Assembly (NCBI GenBank): GCA_016292635.1
Contig: JAEDIC010000012.1
Span: forward strand, 1-58,440
Direction of reading: 5' to 3'
From: Clostridia bacterium
Lineage (GTDB): Bacteria > Bacillota > Clostridia > Christensenellales > CAG-138
Length of the DNA stretch: 58,440 bases
Shown here: piece after piece, positions 16,081-24,109 of the stretch
How positions within the stretch are numbered: position 1 is the first letter of the stretch
Layout of the letters: every line of letters begins with the position of its first letter
Notes under the pieces: generated by a model
The model's input: the letters and a program-made list of their open reading frames with translations, nothing else
What the model was told of the DNA's origin: nothing
Database searches by the model: none
Program-made: the position numbers and the translations under genes

Positions 16081-16647
16081 ATGGATAAGCTTTGGGGAAA
16101 AAAGGCCATAAGGACCAAAATAAGGCAAAGCATAGCCGGGCTGTCATATGAAGAAATGGAGAGACAGTCCGCTGCGGCCTGCGAAAAGCTCATAGGGAAC
16201 AAATCATTTGCAGAGGCAAAAACCGTGCTTGTATACAGCGCCGTGAGAGGTGAATGCGACCCAGCCCGTATTGCGGATGCCGCCGCCAAAATGGGCAAGC
16301 GGGTGGCGTACCCCAAATGCTGCGGGGATGACCTTGCGCTGTATATTGCGAACCAAAGCCAACTGAGCATCGGGGCTTACGGCATACTTGAACCGATCCA
16401 AGGCTGTCAAAGGATAGATATCTCGGAGGTAGATTTTGCCGTGATACCAGGCGTGGCCTTTGACAGGCATGGAGGCAGGCTGGGCAGAGGAAAGGGGTAT
16501 TACGACAGGCTGCTGAAGGATGCGAATGCCGTAAAAGCGGGGCTTTGCTTCAATGAACAGCTCCTGGAAAAAGTGCCCATGGAGCCCCACGATGGGAGAA
16601 TGGATATGATTGCTGCGGAAAAATGGGATATATTGTTAATAAAGTAA
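16081..16647 (+). CDS. 5-formyltetrahydrofolate cyclo-ligase
   Basis: A 188-residue enzyme that converts 5-formyl-THF to 5,10-methenyl-THF using ATP, rescuing folate trapped as folinate. Family marks: N-terminal KKAIRTKIRQSIAGL basic patch, VLVYSAVRGECDP, and the ATP/substrate motif GGRLGRGKGYYDRLL. It begins 2 nt after nnrD with only a weak ribosome site, suggesting translational coupling. The stop is followed by a fresh promoter for rsmD. Confidence 0.95.
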   Translation: MDKLWGKKAIRTKIRQSIAGLSYEEMERQSAAACEKLIGNKSFAEAKTVLVYSAVRGECDPARIADAAAKMGKRVAYPKCCGDDLALYIANQSQLSIGAYGILEPIQGCQRIDISEVDFAVIPGVAFDRHGGRLGRGKGYYDRLLKDANAVKAGLCFNEQLLEKVPMEPHDGRMDMIAAEKWDILLIK

Positions 16648-16655
16648 ATTTTCGC

Positions 16656-16684
16656 TTGTTACATATCCGCTGTAATGATAAAAT
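16656..16684 (+). promoter_or_regulatory. sigma-A promoter of the rsmD-coaD operon
   Basis: TTGTTA (16656-16661), a 17-nt spacer, and TAAAAT (16679-16684) preceded by TG one base upstream (extended -10). The start of rsmD is 29 nt downstream. Confidence 0.65.
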
Positions 16685-16712
16685 ATAGAGCAGTTGTATA
16701 CTGGAGGTATGA

Positions 16713-17267
16713 ATGCGCATAATCGCCGGAGAAAAAAGGGGATGCAGGCTGTCTGCCCCCAAGGGATATGATACCCGGCCTACGCTGGACAGGGTTAAGG
16801 AATCCTTATTCGGAATACTCCAGTTTGAAATTGCGGGCAAAAGGGTGCTGGATCTGTTCGCAGGCTCCGGCGGCCTTGGTCTTGAGGCGCTGTCCAGATA
16901 CGCGGATTTTGCCGTGTTTTGCGACAGCTCCAGGGAAAGCATAGCCACCGTGCGGGAAAACATCAAAAAGCTGGGCTATGAGGATAGATGCGAGGTTTAC
17001 CACTGCGATTGGGAAAAGGCCGTCAGCGATATGGCGGCAAAGGGAGAAAGGTTCGATATAGCGTTCCTTGACCCTCCCTACGGCGCAGACATAGCCGCAA
17101 AGGCTGCGGAAAGGCTGTATCAGCTGAATCTGCTGAATCCCGGCTTCATAATTGCCATTGAGCACGATTCAGGGCTTCCACCGGAATTATCCGATAATTT
17201 CAATGTTTACGACAGGCGCAATTACGGCGAGCTTGCCGCAATATCCTTCATAAGGGGGAAAGCATGA
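16713..17267 (+). CDS. rsmD: 16S rRNA (guanine966-N2)-methyltransferase RsmD
   Basis: A 184-residue Rossmann-fold SAM methyltransferase that modifies G966 of 16S rRNA in the small subunit. Evidence: MRIIAGEKRGCRL start, TRPTLDRVKESLFGIL, the SAM loop VLDLFAGSGGLGLEALSR, and the catalytic FLDPPYG (NPPY-type) motif. GGAGG precedes the ATG. It overlaps coaD by 4 nt (ATGA), the usual rsmD-coaD arrangement. Confidence 0.96.
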   Translation: MRIIAGEKRGCRLSAPKGYDTRPTLDRVKESLFGILQFEIAGKRVLDLFAGSGGLGLEALSRYADFAVFCDSSRESIATVRENIKKLGYEDRCEVYHCDWEKAVSDMAAKGERFDIAFLDPPYGADIAAKAAERLYQLNLLNPGFIIAIEHDSGLPPELSDNFNVYDRRNYGELAAISFIRGKA

Positions 17268-17755
17268 TGAAAACAGCCGTATGCACCGGCAGCTTCGACC
17301 CGGTGACACTGGGCCATATGGATATATTTCGCCGGGCGGCAGGGCTGTTTGACATGATATATGTGGCGGTGTTGGCAAACACAAATAAGTCGTATGCCTT
17401 TACCACGGAAGAACGGCGCGCCATGATAAACGAGGCGGCGGAGGCCGCGGGAATAACCAACCTTAAGGCGGAATCGTTCAGCGGCCTTGCGGTGGATTAT
17501 GCGAAAGAAAAAAACGCCTGCGCACTGGTGCGGGGCATACGGAACGAGGCGGATTTCGCCTATGAAAGCGGCATGGGCCTTGCAAACAGGCGTCTTGCCG
17601 GCGACATTGAGACGGTGTACATTTACGCCGCCCCTGAGCTTTCCTTCATAAGCTCAAGCCTTGTAAAGGAATTGGCCTCATATGGAAGGGATATCGACGG
17701 GCTGGTGCCCGACGCAATAAAAAATAAAATCGCAGAAAGGTTGATTAAGCGATGA
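17264..17755 (+). CDS. coaD: phosphopantetheine adenylyltransferase
   Basis: A 163-residue nucleotidyltransferase catalysing the penultimate step of CoA synthesis (4'-phosphopantetheine + ATP to dephospho-CoA). Signature: TGSFDPVTLGHMDIF with the TxGH motif near the N-terminus, LVRGIRNEADFAYE in the middle and the ISSSLVKELASYG near the C-terminus. Overlaps rsmD upstream and the coiled-coil gene downstream by 4 nt each, so all three are translated together. Confidence 0.97.
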   Translation: MMKTAVCTGSFDPVTLGHMDIFRRAAGLFDMIYVAVLANTNKSYAFTTEERRAMINEAAEAAGITNLKAESFSGLAVDYAKEKNACALVRGIRNEADFAYESGMGLANRRLAGDIETVYIYAAPELSFISSSLVKELASYGRDIDGLVPDAIKNKIAERLIKR

Positions 17756-18645
17756 GCAATAACGTGCAGAACCTGAAGATCTACGACATAATAGAGCAGC
17801 TGGAAGACCTGGTGGAAAACAGCCCCAAGCCCAAGCTGGGCGGCAGCGCCACCAAGCGCACCGTGGATGTGGAAGAGGTATTCGACCTGCTGGGCGATCT
17901 TAAAACCACCATTCCCGAGGATATCCGCAGGGCCAACAGCATGATGATAGAGGCCCAGAACACCATAGACGACGCGGAGGAGACCGCAAGGGACACCATC
18001 GAGGCCGCCAACAATAAGGCGGACGCCATCATTGCCGAGGCCCAGAACAAGGCCAATCTGGTTCTTGAAAAGGCCCGTGAAGAATATGAGCGCCTCATCG
18101 CCGAGGATGAGATATATCAGGAAGCCCAGAAGAGGGCTCAGCTTCTGGCAGCAAAGGCGGAATACAATGCAAACGAAATATTCGAAAGCGCAAAGACCTA
18201 TGCGGACGACATACTTGCGGATCTGGATCGCTTCCTTGGCGAATACAGAAACCTCGTTGGCGTAAACCGCAGCGATCTTGGCGCAAGGGCCCGGGTAGCC
18301 CAGCCTGCGCAGCCTGTTCAGGCTCCCGTTGCCCAGACCATCGCTCAGCAGTCCGTAATGCAGCAGGCAGCCGCTCAGAAGGCGGCCGCCTCTGAGCCCG
18401 TCCGTCAGCAGGTATCTCCCAGGGCCGCCGCGGCGCCCGCTCCCCGCAATTCCGTAAGGGATGCCGGACGCACCAGGCGCAGGCCTGAACCCGTTGAGGA
18501 ATTCGACGATGACAATGACGATTTCTATGACGATGAAGACGACGAGGACGATGAAGACCGTGGTTTCCTCTTCGGCCTGTTTAAGAAGCGCAATAATTAC
18601 GACGACGATGATTTCTATGATGATGACGACGACTTTGAAGAATAA
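17752..18645 (+). CDS. coiled-coil protein with acidic tail (ATPase subunit-like)
   Basis: A 297-residue protein with an N-terminal helical segment (YDIIEQLEDLVENSP), a long Ala/Glu/Arg coiled coil (about 60-170; MMIEAQNTIDDAEETARDTI), an Ala/Gln/Pro-rich hinge (180-240) and a C-terminal tail of mostly Asp/Glu broken by the segment FLFGLFKKRN. The heptad part resembles V-type ATPase subunit H/B or DivIVA-like scaffolds and such proteins are often annotated ATPase beside coaD in Clostridia, but no catalytic motif is present, so that name is misleading. The start overlaps the coaD stop (ATGA). A scaffold or envelope/division role is inference. Confidence 0.75.
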   Translation: MSNNVQNLKIYDIIEQLEDLVENSPKPKLGGSATKRTVDVEEVFDLLGDLKTTIPEDIRRANSMMIEAQNTIDDAEETARDTIEAANNKADAIIAEAQNKANLVLEKAREEYERLIAEDEIYQEAQKRAQLLAAKAEYNANEIFESAKTYADDILADLDRFLGEYRNLVGVNRSDLGARARVAQPAQPVQAPVAQTIAQQSVMQQAAAQKAAASEPVRQQVSPRAAAAPAPRNSVRDAGRTRRRPEPVEEFDDDNDDFYDDEDDEDDEDRGFLFGLFKKRNNYDDDDFYDDDDDFEE

Positions 18646-18660
18646 TGGATAACAGCAAGT

Positions 18661-18685
18661 GCGGCCCATAGCTTATATGGGCCGC
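18661..18685 (+). terminator. hairpin after the coiled-coil gene
   Basis: GCGGCCCATA (18661-18670) and TATGGGCCGC (18676-18685) form a perfect 10-bp stem with a 5-nt loop 16 nt after the stop. The 3' side, TTGTCTG, is only weakly T-rich and runs directly into the structured RNA, so it may separate or process the two transcripts. Confidence 0.65.
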
Positions 18686-18689
18686 TTGT

Positions 18690-18879
18690 CTGTCGAAAAC
18701 CCCCTGGGGTTCGGTGGCCGCAGCTCCCGGAGGCTTTAATCGGATTTGGCGACCTGCGGGGCAAATTCGCAAAAGCCTTGGGCAGTAAGGGTTTATTTGC
18801 GTGGCTCCCTGATCGTGCAGTAGGTACAAGGTAGCCGTGTAATCTTCGAAGAGGCGACTCAATGGCGCTTTTTCGACAG
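18690..18879 (+). ncRNA. structured non-coding RNA, about 190 nt, family not identified
   Basis: No plausible protein frame is present, yet nested complementary segments are: closing helix CTGTCGAAAA (18690-18699) with TTTTCGACAG (18870-18879); ACCTGC (18752-18757) with GCAG-T-AGGT (18817-18824); GCAAAT (18761-18766) with ATTTGC (18795-18800); CCTT (18776-18779) with AAGG (18787-18790); plus a GAG-GCGA-CTC tetraloop hairpin near 18851-18860. A strong rho-independent terminator follows five bases later. This is the layout of an independent small RNA. Size fits 6S RNA or the raiA motif of spore-forming Firmicutes, but I cannot match either from memory. The stretch GGTACAAGGTAGCC resembles the 16S 3' end by chance. 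No clear promoter was found, so it may be read from the coaD operon and processed. Confidence 0.72.
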
Positions 18880-18884
18880 CCTGG

Positions 18885-18910
18885 CAGCCGGAGATGATCC
18901 GGCTGTTTTT
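18885..18910 (+). terminator. intrinsic terminator of the structured RNA
   Basis: CAGCCGGA (18885-18892) pairs with TCCGGCTG (18898-18905), loop GATGA, then TTTTT. It touches the stop codon of the minus-strand ylbJ (18909), so it can also act as that gene's 3' hairpin. Confidence 0.88.
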
Positions 18911-19898
18911 ATATGCGTTTACTGTAGAATTTTCTGTACCGTGCCGCCGCCCCGATCATCAGCACCACTGCCATGGCCACGGCGGACACCCCTGCTGTCT
19001 GCAAAAAGGACATAGTGTTAGAGAGGAGAGCTTCTCCGGATATGCTGTTATATACGGCGGAAGCGGCGGGGAAAAGTGGAACGATGAGCCATGCAATAAA
19101 GGCGGAAATTGCCCCCTGTATAAGCTTGGCGGAAAAGTATTCTATAGCGCTGAGCTTGCAGAATGTTAAGGACTGGGCGAATATACAAAGCCCGCCGAAT
19201 GAGAAAAGAAAGGCGGATGCGGCAGCCATTATTCTGGGGTGAAGTGAAAGCTTGCTCAGCTCAATACAGCCGCTTACCATTTCCAGCATTCCGGACACAA
19301 CGGCTCCCCCGACGCCGCCCGGCATGGGAATTGTTTCCTGTATTGCCGCCATAAAGGCCATGAAAAACACCAGCGCCCCGCATATATTGAGCATTGCGGA
19401 AATGCCGCCGGCAATGCCGTCTCCCAGCAGCTTTAGAGGGGGAACATCGGGCTTTGTTTGCGGTGCATTGCCGTACTTTGGCGGGAATATCAGCAGCATG
19501 ATGAGGGCGGCGGTGAATTGAGCAATAAGTATGGGCGCAGCGAGGCCGGGCGCACCCAGCATGCCGCCGCAGAATGAGGCGTATATAAACATGGGGCTTA
19601 CTGTGTTGAGTATTGCGGCGGTGCGGCTGTTTGTTTCTCCCCGGACGGAAAGAAGCCGTGCTCCGGAAGGCGCGCCTGAAATGAGCGACAGGGCTATAAG
19701 GGCGGCCCGTTCAAGCTTTGTGGGCACGCCAAGATTCTGCATAACATACGCACATACGAAAAAGGGCAGCAGGGCGGGCAGCAGAGAGTCCCGCCAAACA
19801 TAAAAGCCCCGTATTCCGGCACAAACCGCACTGCCGCTATGGAGAAACAGCAGGCAGCAGGCCAGCATACAGGACAGGTATATCAGTATCTTTTTCAT
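18909..19898 (-). CDS. ylbJ: sporulation integral membrane protein YlbJ
   Basis: A 329-residue polytopic membrane protein of the nucleoside-recognition/Gate family, related to YlbJ, which is needed for spore cortex formation. Features: N-terminal hydrophobic helix, WRDSLLPALLPFFVCAYVM, the SGAPSGARLL loop, about eight hydrophobic segments and a basic C-terminus (RYRKFYSKRI). ATG 19898 is preceded by GGAGG with 5-nt spacing; an in-frame GTG two codons upstream overlaps that site and is less likely. It is transcribed with or just after tmcAL, as ylbJ and ylbM lie near each other in Bacillus. The gene overlaps the end of the RNA terminator. Confidence 0.85.
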   Translation of the reverse strand: MKKILIYLSCMLACCLLFLHSGSAVCAGIRGFYVWRDSLLPALLPFFVCAYVMQNLGVPTKLERAALIALSLISGAPSGARLLSVRGETNSRTAAILNTVSPMFIYASFCGGMLGAPGLAAPILIAQFTAALIMLLIFPPKYGNAPQTKPDVPPLKLLGDGIAGGISAMLNICGALVFFMAFMAAIQETIPMPGGVGGAVVSGMLEMVSGCIELSKLSLHPRIMAAASAFLFSFGGLCIFAQSLTFCKLSAIEYFSAKLIQGAISAFIAWLIVPLFPAASAVYNSISGEALLSNTMSFLQTAGVSAVAMAVVLMIGAAARYRKFYSKRI

Positions 19899-19943
19899 AT
19901 TCACCTCCGGCGTTACGATAATATATATGCCGGAAGGCGGGGG

Positions 19944-21122
19944 TTAAACTATCAGCAGCGGGCGGGAATAATCAAAGGGGGCGGGCGAGGGGGACGGCGT
20001 ACCCAATGAGGCGATATCCGCCGCCAGCATATCTATATCGTGCAGGACGCGCTGAGCGTCATTCAGCCTGTCCGTATCAGAAAAGCGGGCGATTACCGGC
20101 AGGGAGGCAGATTGATTTAGCAATGACAGCAGGTGCATTGCGTCCTTTCTTATGCCAAGCACCCGTATGTACAGCCCGGCCAGCTTTTCCATGGGATTTC
20201 CATATATGCCGAGAAGGGCGCACATGCATATGCGCTTCAGCCGGGCCATGGTGTACCGGCGGCTTTTTACTTTTTCCAGCACATCCTGTATGTGGGCGCA
20301 CTCACGGCAGGCAGAATATAATAGGTTTTCCAGCCCTTCGGAAACATCCGGCAGGGCGGAAAGCTGTTCTTTGGACATTCTTCTCAGGGCGTACACCGTT
20401 TCCCGGGACAGCTGGTCCTGCGTGCGCCTGGGATTAATGGAAATATCCTCACGCACGGTATTGGGCAGGAATGCGGAAACGTCATCGCCTGCAAGCATAT
20501 GCTTGCGTATTGCGGAGGCGCTGGCAAATTCTGATGTAAGCTCTGGGCTGTCGTGGCCGGGGCCGGTACGGGGTATGGGCAGGGGAATCATATCCGAACC
20601 TGCGGCGTTCAGCGCACGGATGTATTCTATGCCCAATATGTCGTTTGGAGAGGATAGAAGGGAAACGCCCATAAGCTGATTTACGGCCCTTGCCCGGGAA
20701 TCAGGGAAGGACAGGCCCTCCGCAAGATTGCCCCTTATGAGTTCCTTTAGTTCATCCGGCTCATTATCCAGCATTTCGGCGGCTTTTTTCAGGGGGGAAA
20801 TATCACCGCATTCGCTGCCGAAAGCTATGGAATCCACTATTCCTGTGCCGTGGAGCAAATTCACGCCTGCCGAGGCGAAGGCCTGCGCGCTGGCAAGGGA
20901 AAAGGCGGCGGGCAGGGCAATCACCATGTCCGCGCCGTTTTGCAGAGCCCATTTTGCCCGTATGTGTTTATCAAACATGGCAGGCTCGCCCCGTTGAACG
21001 AAATCACCGCTCATGACCACCACTGCATATTTCGCGCACGAAAGCTCCTTTGCTGCCTTCAGGTGGTATTTATGCCCGTTGTGTAAGGGATTGTATTCGG
21101 CTATTATTCCAACTGTGCTCAT
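19944..21122 (-). CDS. tmcAL: tRNA(Met) cytidine acetate ligase TmcAL
   Basis: A 392-residue nucleotidyltransferase-fold enzyme (formerly YlbM/DUF795) that uses acetate and ATP to make N4-acetylcytidine at C34 of elongator tRNA-Met. Hallmarks: MSTVGIIAEYNPLHNGH with the HxGH-type motif, VVMSGDFVQRGEPA, and FGSECGDISPL. The start is ATG 21122, the conserved N-terminus. There is no ribosome site before it; instead a perfect TATAAT ends 6 nt upstream, so the message may be leaderless. An upstream GTG at 21149 would add nine unconserved residues. Confidence 0.93.
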   Translation of the reverse strand: MSTVGIIAEYNPLHNGHKYHLKAAKELSCAKYAVVVMSGDFVQRGEPAMFDKHIRAKWALQNGADMVIALPAAFSLASAQAFASAGVNLLHGTGIVDSIAFGSECGDISPLKKAAEMLDNEPDELKELIRGNLAEGLSFPDSRARAVNQLMGVSLLSSPNDILGIEYIRALNAAGSDMIPLPIPRTGPGHDSPELTSEFASASAIRKHMLAGDDVSAFLPNTVREDISINPRRTQDQLSRETVYALRRMSKEQLSALPDVSEGLENLLYSACRECAHIQDVLEKVKSRRYTMARLKRICMCALLGIYGNPMEKLAGLYIRVLGIRKDAMHLLSLLNQSASLPVIARFSDTDRLNDAQRVLHDIDMLAADIASLGTPSPSPAPFDYSRPLLIV

Positions 21123-21128
21123 GGAAAT

Positions 21129-21134
21129 ATTATA
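21129..21134 (-). promoter_or_regulatory. -10 box abutting the tmcAL start (possible leaderless promoter)
   Basis: On the minus strand TATAAT is followed by ATTTCC and then the ATG. Initiation about 7 nt after the box would fall on the start codon itself. The -35 region is poor. Confidence 0.4.
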
Positions 21135-21223
21135 CACCAGCGGCGACACATTAGAGAAGAGGAAAGGGAGGGAATGCTCTGAATAAATTTGGCAGATAAG
21201 GGGATTTTTGCGCCTTTACGCTG

Positions 21224-21250
21224 TTGCAATCATAAAACTTGTGCTATAAT
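21224..21250 (+). promoter_or_regulatory. promoter of pta-ackA
   Basis: Extended -10 TGCTATAAT (21242-21250) with TTGCAA (21224-21229) at a 15-nt spacing. It lies 62 nt before the pta start, inside the divergent gap with tmcAL. Confidence 0.65.
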
Positions 21251-21312
21251 AAAAAAGTTAAGGTATGCACTGAATCAAATCATATATACAAATTCTGAAA
21301 GGAGACATAACA

Positions 21313-22311
21313 ATGTCTATCATCGACACCATTAAAGCAAAAGCCAAGGCTGACGTAAAGCATATCGTCCTTCCCGAAGGCAGCGAAGAGCGTACCGTTC
21401 AGGCTGCCCGTCTTATTACGGATCAGGGCATAGCAAAGGTCACTCTTATTGGTGATCCTGACGAGATAAAGGCCACCGCCGCAAAGTTCAACGTATGCGT
21501 TGACGACGTGGCTATGATAGATCCCGCCAAGTCCGAGCTTTATCCCGTATACTGCGAAAAGTTTGCCGAGATGCGCGCCAAGAAGGGCGTAACCCTTGAG
21601 CAGGCGCGGAAGACTATGCTGGATCCTCTGTTTTTCGCCGCAATGATGGTATACGATGACAAGGCTGACGGTTTTGTTTCCGGCGCAATCAATACCACCG
21701 GCAACACCCTTCGTCCCGGCCTTCAGATAATCAAGACCGCCAAGGGCGTATCCACCGTTTCCAGCTGCTTCATAATGGAAGTTCCCAATAAGGAATACGG
21801 CGACAACGGCGTTCTGGTATTCGGCGACTGCGCCGTAAATATCGACCCAAGCGCAGAACAGCTGGCTGCCATCGCCATAGGCTCCGCGCAGACCGCCAAG
21901 GCTCTCTGCGGAATGGAGCCACGTGTAGCAATGCTTTCTTTCTCCACCAAGGGCAGCGCAAAGCATGAGAATGTTGACAAGGTAGCAGAGGCTACCCGGC
22001 TTGTAAAGGAACTGGCTCCCGAGCTGAATGTGGACGGCGAGCTTCAGGCGGACGCCGCTCTGGTTGAAAAGGTGGGCCAGCTCAAGAGCCCCGGCAGCCC
22101 TGTTGCCGGCAAGGCAAACGTTCTGGTATTCCCAGACCTGCAGGCGGGCAATATAGGCTATAAGCTGGTTCAGCGCCTTGCTGGAGCAGAGGCCGTAGGC
22201 CCCATCTGCCAGGGCTTTGCAAAGCCCATAAACGACCTCTCCCGGGGCTGCAGCATTGAGGATATAGTATCCGTTGTTGCCATAACCGCTGTGCAGGCCC
22301 AGAATATGTAA
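21313..22311 (+). CDS. pta: phosphate acetyltransferase
   Basis: A 332-residue cytosolic enzyme interconverting acetyl-CoA and acetyl phosphate, first step of acetate formation. It is the short single-domain form: IVLPEGSEERTVQAA near the start, DGFVSGAINTTGNTLRPGLQII in the middle, MLSFSTKGSAKHENVDKV and the C-terminal VFPDLQAGNIGYKLVQRLAGAEAVGPI. Codons look optimised for high expression (more ATC, GTT, AAG than neighbours). GGAG lies 9 nt before the ATG. ackA follows after 22 nt, completing the Pta-AckA substrate-level ATP pathway. Confidence 0.97.
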   Translation: MSIIDTIKAKAKADVKHIVLPEGSEERTVQAARLITDQGIAKVTLIGDPDEIKATAAKFNVCVDDVAMIDPAKSELYPVYCEKFAEMRAKKGVTLEQARKTMLDPLFFAAMMVYDDKADGFVSGAINTTGNTLRPGLQIIKTAKGVSTVSSCFIMEVPNKEYGDNGVLVFGDCAVNIDPSAEQLAAIAIGSAQTAKALCGMEPRVAMLSFSTKGSAKHENVDKVAEATRLVKELAPELNVDGELQADAALVEKVGQLKSPGSPVAGKANVLVFPDLQAGNIGYKLVQRLAGAEAVGPICQGFAKPINDLSRGCSIEDIVSVVAITAVQAQNM

Positions 22312-22333
22312 TAATTTTCGGAGGAAAACATAA

Positions 22334-23533
22334 ATGAAAATTCTCGTTATCAACGCAGGCAGTTCTTCCCTTAAATATCAGCTCATGGATTCCGAGAGCG
22401 GTTATGTTATCGCAAAGGGCCTTTGCGAGCGCATCGGCATAGACGGTGCAATGACCTACAAGCCCACCGGCAAAGACCCCGTCAAGTTTAACGATACCCT
22501 TAAGGATCATACCGAGGCCATAAAGCTGGTAATCAACACCCTTACCGACCCCGAGATTGGCGTTGTTAAGAGCATGGCCGAGATAGATGCCGTTGGTCAC
22601 CGTTTGGTGCACGGCGGCGAAAAGTTTGCCAAGTCCGTGCTCATAACCGACGAAGTATTGGAGACCGTTGAGAGCCTGAACAGCCTTGCTCCCCTCCATA
22701 ACCCCGCAAACCTCATGGGCGTTCGCGCCTGCCGGGAGATAATGCCCGGCGTTCCAATGGTAGCCGTGTTTGACACCGCTTTCCATCAGACCATGCCCCG
22801 GGAAGCTTTCCTGTACGGACTGCCCTACGAAGCATATACCGACCATATGGTGCGCCGATACGGATTCCACGGCACTTCGCATCTTTATGTTTCCCGCAGG
22901 GCAATAGAGCTGCTGGGCAAGCCTGCAGAGGAGACCAGGGTGGTAACATGCCATCTGGGCAACGGTTCTTCCATTAGCGCCGTAAAGGGCGGCAAGAGCA
23001 TAGACACCTCCATGGGCCTTACTCCCCTTGAGGGCGTTCCCATGGGCACCCGCAGCGGCAGCATAGACCCCGCCATCGTAACCTACCTGATGGATAAGCT
23101 GGGCCTTGACGCCAAGGGCATCGACAACTACATGAACAAAAAGAGCGGCGTTATGGGCATTTCCGGCGTATCTTCCGACTTCCGTGATATCACTGCCGCC
23201 GCAGCCGAGGGCAACGACAGAGCAAAGGCTGCTCTGGAGTGCTTCGCCTATCAGGTAAAGAAGTACATCGGCGCATACTCTGCCGCAATGGGCGGCGTTG
23301 ACGCCATAGTATTCACCGCAGGCGTTGGCGAGAATCACCGCGGCATCCGCGAAATGGTACTTACCGGCCTGGATTATCTCGGCGTGGATGTGGATTTCGA
23401 ATACAATCAGAGCTGCCCCGGCGGTCAGGAAGTTGAACTTACCAAGGCCGGCAGTAAGGTAAAGGTGTTCGTTATTCCCACCGACGAGGAAATGGTTATC
23501 GCTCAGGACACCGCAAGGCTTTCTGCAAAATAA
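22334..23533 (+). CDS. ackA: acetate kinase
   Basis: A 399-residue ASKHA-fold kinase making ATP and acetate from acetyl phosphate and ADP. Motifs: KILVINAGSSSLKYQL at the N-terminus, VFDTAFHQTMP (catalytic Asp), RRYGFHGTSHLYV, and CHLGNGSSISAVKGGKSIDTSMG. Full length with a GGAGG site before the ATG. Second gene of pta-ackA. A new promoter for the DUF177 operon begins only 6 nt after its stop, with no terminator between, so some read-through is likely. Confidence 0.98.
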   Translation: MKILVINAGSSSLKYQLMDSESGYVIAKGLCERIGIDGAMTYKPTGKDPVKFNDTLKDHTEAIKLVINTLTDPEIGVVKSMAEIDAVGHRLVHGGEKFAKSVLITDEVLETVESLNSLAPLHNPANLMGVRACREIMPGVPMVAVFDTAFHQTMPREAFLYGLPYEAYTDHMVRRYGFHGTSHLYVSRRAIELLGKPAEETRVVTCHLGNGSSISAVKGGKSIDTSMGLTPLEGVPMGTRSGSIDPAIVTYLMDKLGLDAKGIDNYMNKKSGVMGISGVSSDFRDITAAAAEGNDRAKAALECFAYQVKKYIGAYSAAMGGVDAIVFTAGVGENHRGIREMVLTGLDYLGVDVDFEYNQSCPGGQEVELTKAGSKVKVFVIPTDEEMVIAQDTARLSAK

Positions 23534-23538
23534 TATAG

Positions 23539-23567
23539 TTGACAAATTTCTGCCTTACAGCTAAAAT
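23539..23567 (+). promoter_or_regulatory. sigma-A promoter of the DUF177-rpmF operon
   Basis: Consensus TTGACA (23539-23544), 17-nt spacer, TAAAAT (23562-23567), starting 6 nt after the ackA stop and 31 nt before the DUF177 start. Confidence 0.75.
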
Positions 23568-23597
23568 AGTGAGGGTGTGCTTTCGAAAGGAAAAATT

Positions 23598-24107
23598 ATG
23601 AAGCTTAACGTGGCGCAGGAGCTCAAACAGCCCGGCAGGGTTGGCAGGAGCCATATGGAACAAGACCTCGGCTGTCAGGAATATATGGGCCGTGCGCTGA
23701 GTTTTGCTTCACCCCCTGTCATAGACGTTGAGTATATATATGACGGCGAGGGCTTTAATCTTCGAGGCACAATCACAGCCAGGCTCAATTCCGAATGCGC
23801 CCTCTGCGGCAAACCATTCACCGAGCCCCTTTCCTTTGATTTTGACGAGCGCTTTGTCAGAGAGCCGGGGGAAGATGACGAATGCTACGGATACAGCGGC
23901 GAAGAATTGGACATTGGCCAAATGGTTCTGGACAATCTTTTCCTGAATTTGCCCGTTTACAGCAAGTGCAGCGGGGATTGCAAAGGACTTTGCCCGGTTT
24001 GTGGGTGCGATTTGAACACAGTGCAGTGTTCCTGCGTCAGGGAGGAAGTAAAAGAGAATCCTTTTGCGGCTCTGGAACAGCTGTTGTATCACGATAAGGA
24101 GGTGTAA
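23598..24107 (+). CDS. DUF177 (YceD-like) protein
   Basis: A 169-residue member of the YceD/DUF177 family, linked in many bacteria to 23S rRNA maturation and nearly always encoded before rpmF. A CALCGKPF motif and a CKGLCPVCGCDLNTVQC motif look like zinc ligands. ATG 23598 follows AAAGGAAAAATT; an in-frame GTG at 23577 overlaps the expected transcript start and is rejected. rpmF begins 2 nt after the stop. Confidence 0.92.
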   Translation: MKLNVAQELKQPGRVGRSHMEQDLGCQEYMGRALSFASPPVIDVEYIYDGEGFNLRGTITARLNSECALCGKPFTEPLSFDFDERFVREPGEDDECYGYSGEELDIGQMVLDNLFLNLPVYSKCSGDCKGLCPVCGCDLNTVQCSCVREEVKENPFAALEQLLYHDKEV

Positions 24108-24109
24108 CC

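Noticed and set aside
18817..18838. Resemblance of GGTACAAGGTAGCC to the 16S rRNA 3' end
   Set aside because: Only a short match; the anti-Shine-Dalgarno sequence and the rest of helix 44/45 are absent, so it is not an rRNA fragment.
22082..23545. 487-codon minus-strand open frame opposite ackA
   Set aside because: ackA on the plus strand is unmistakable and complete; the opposite frame shows only shadow composition.
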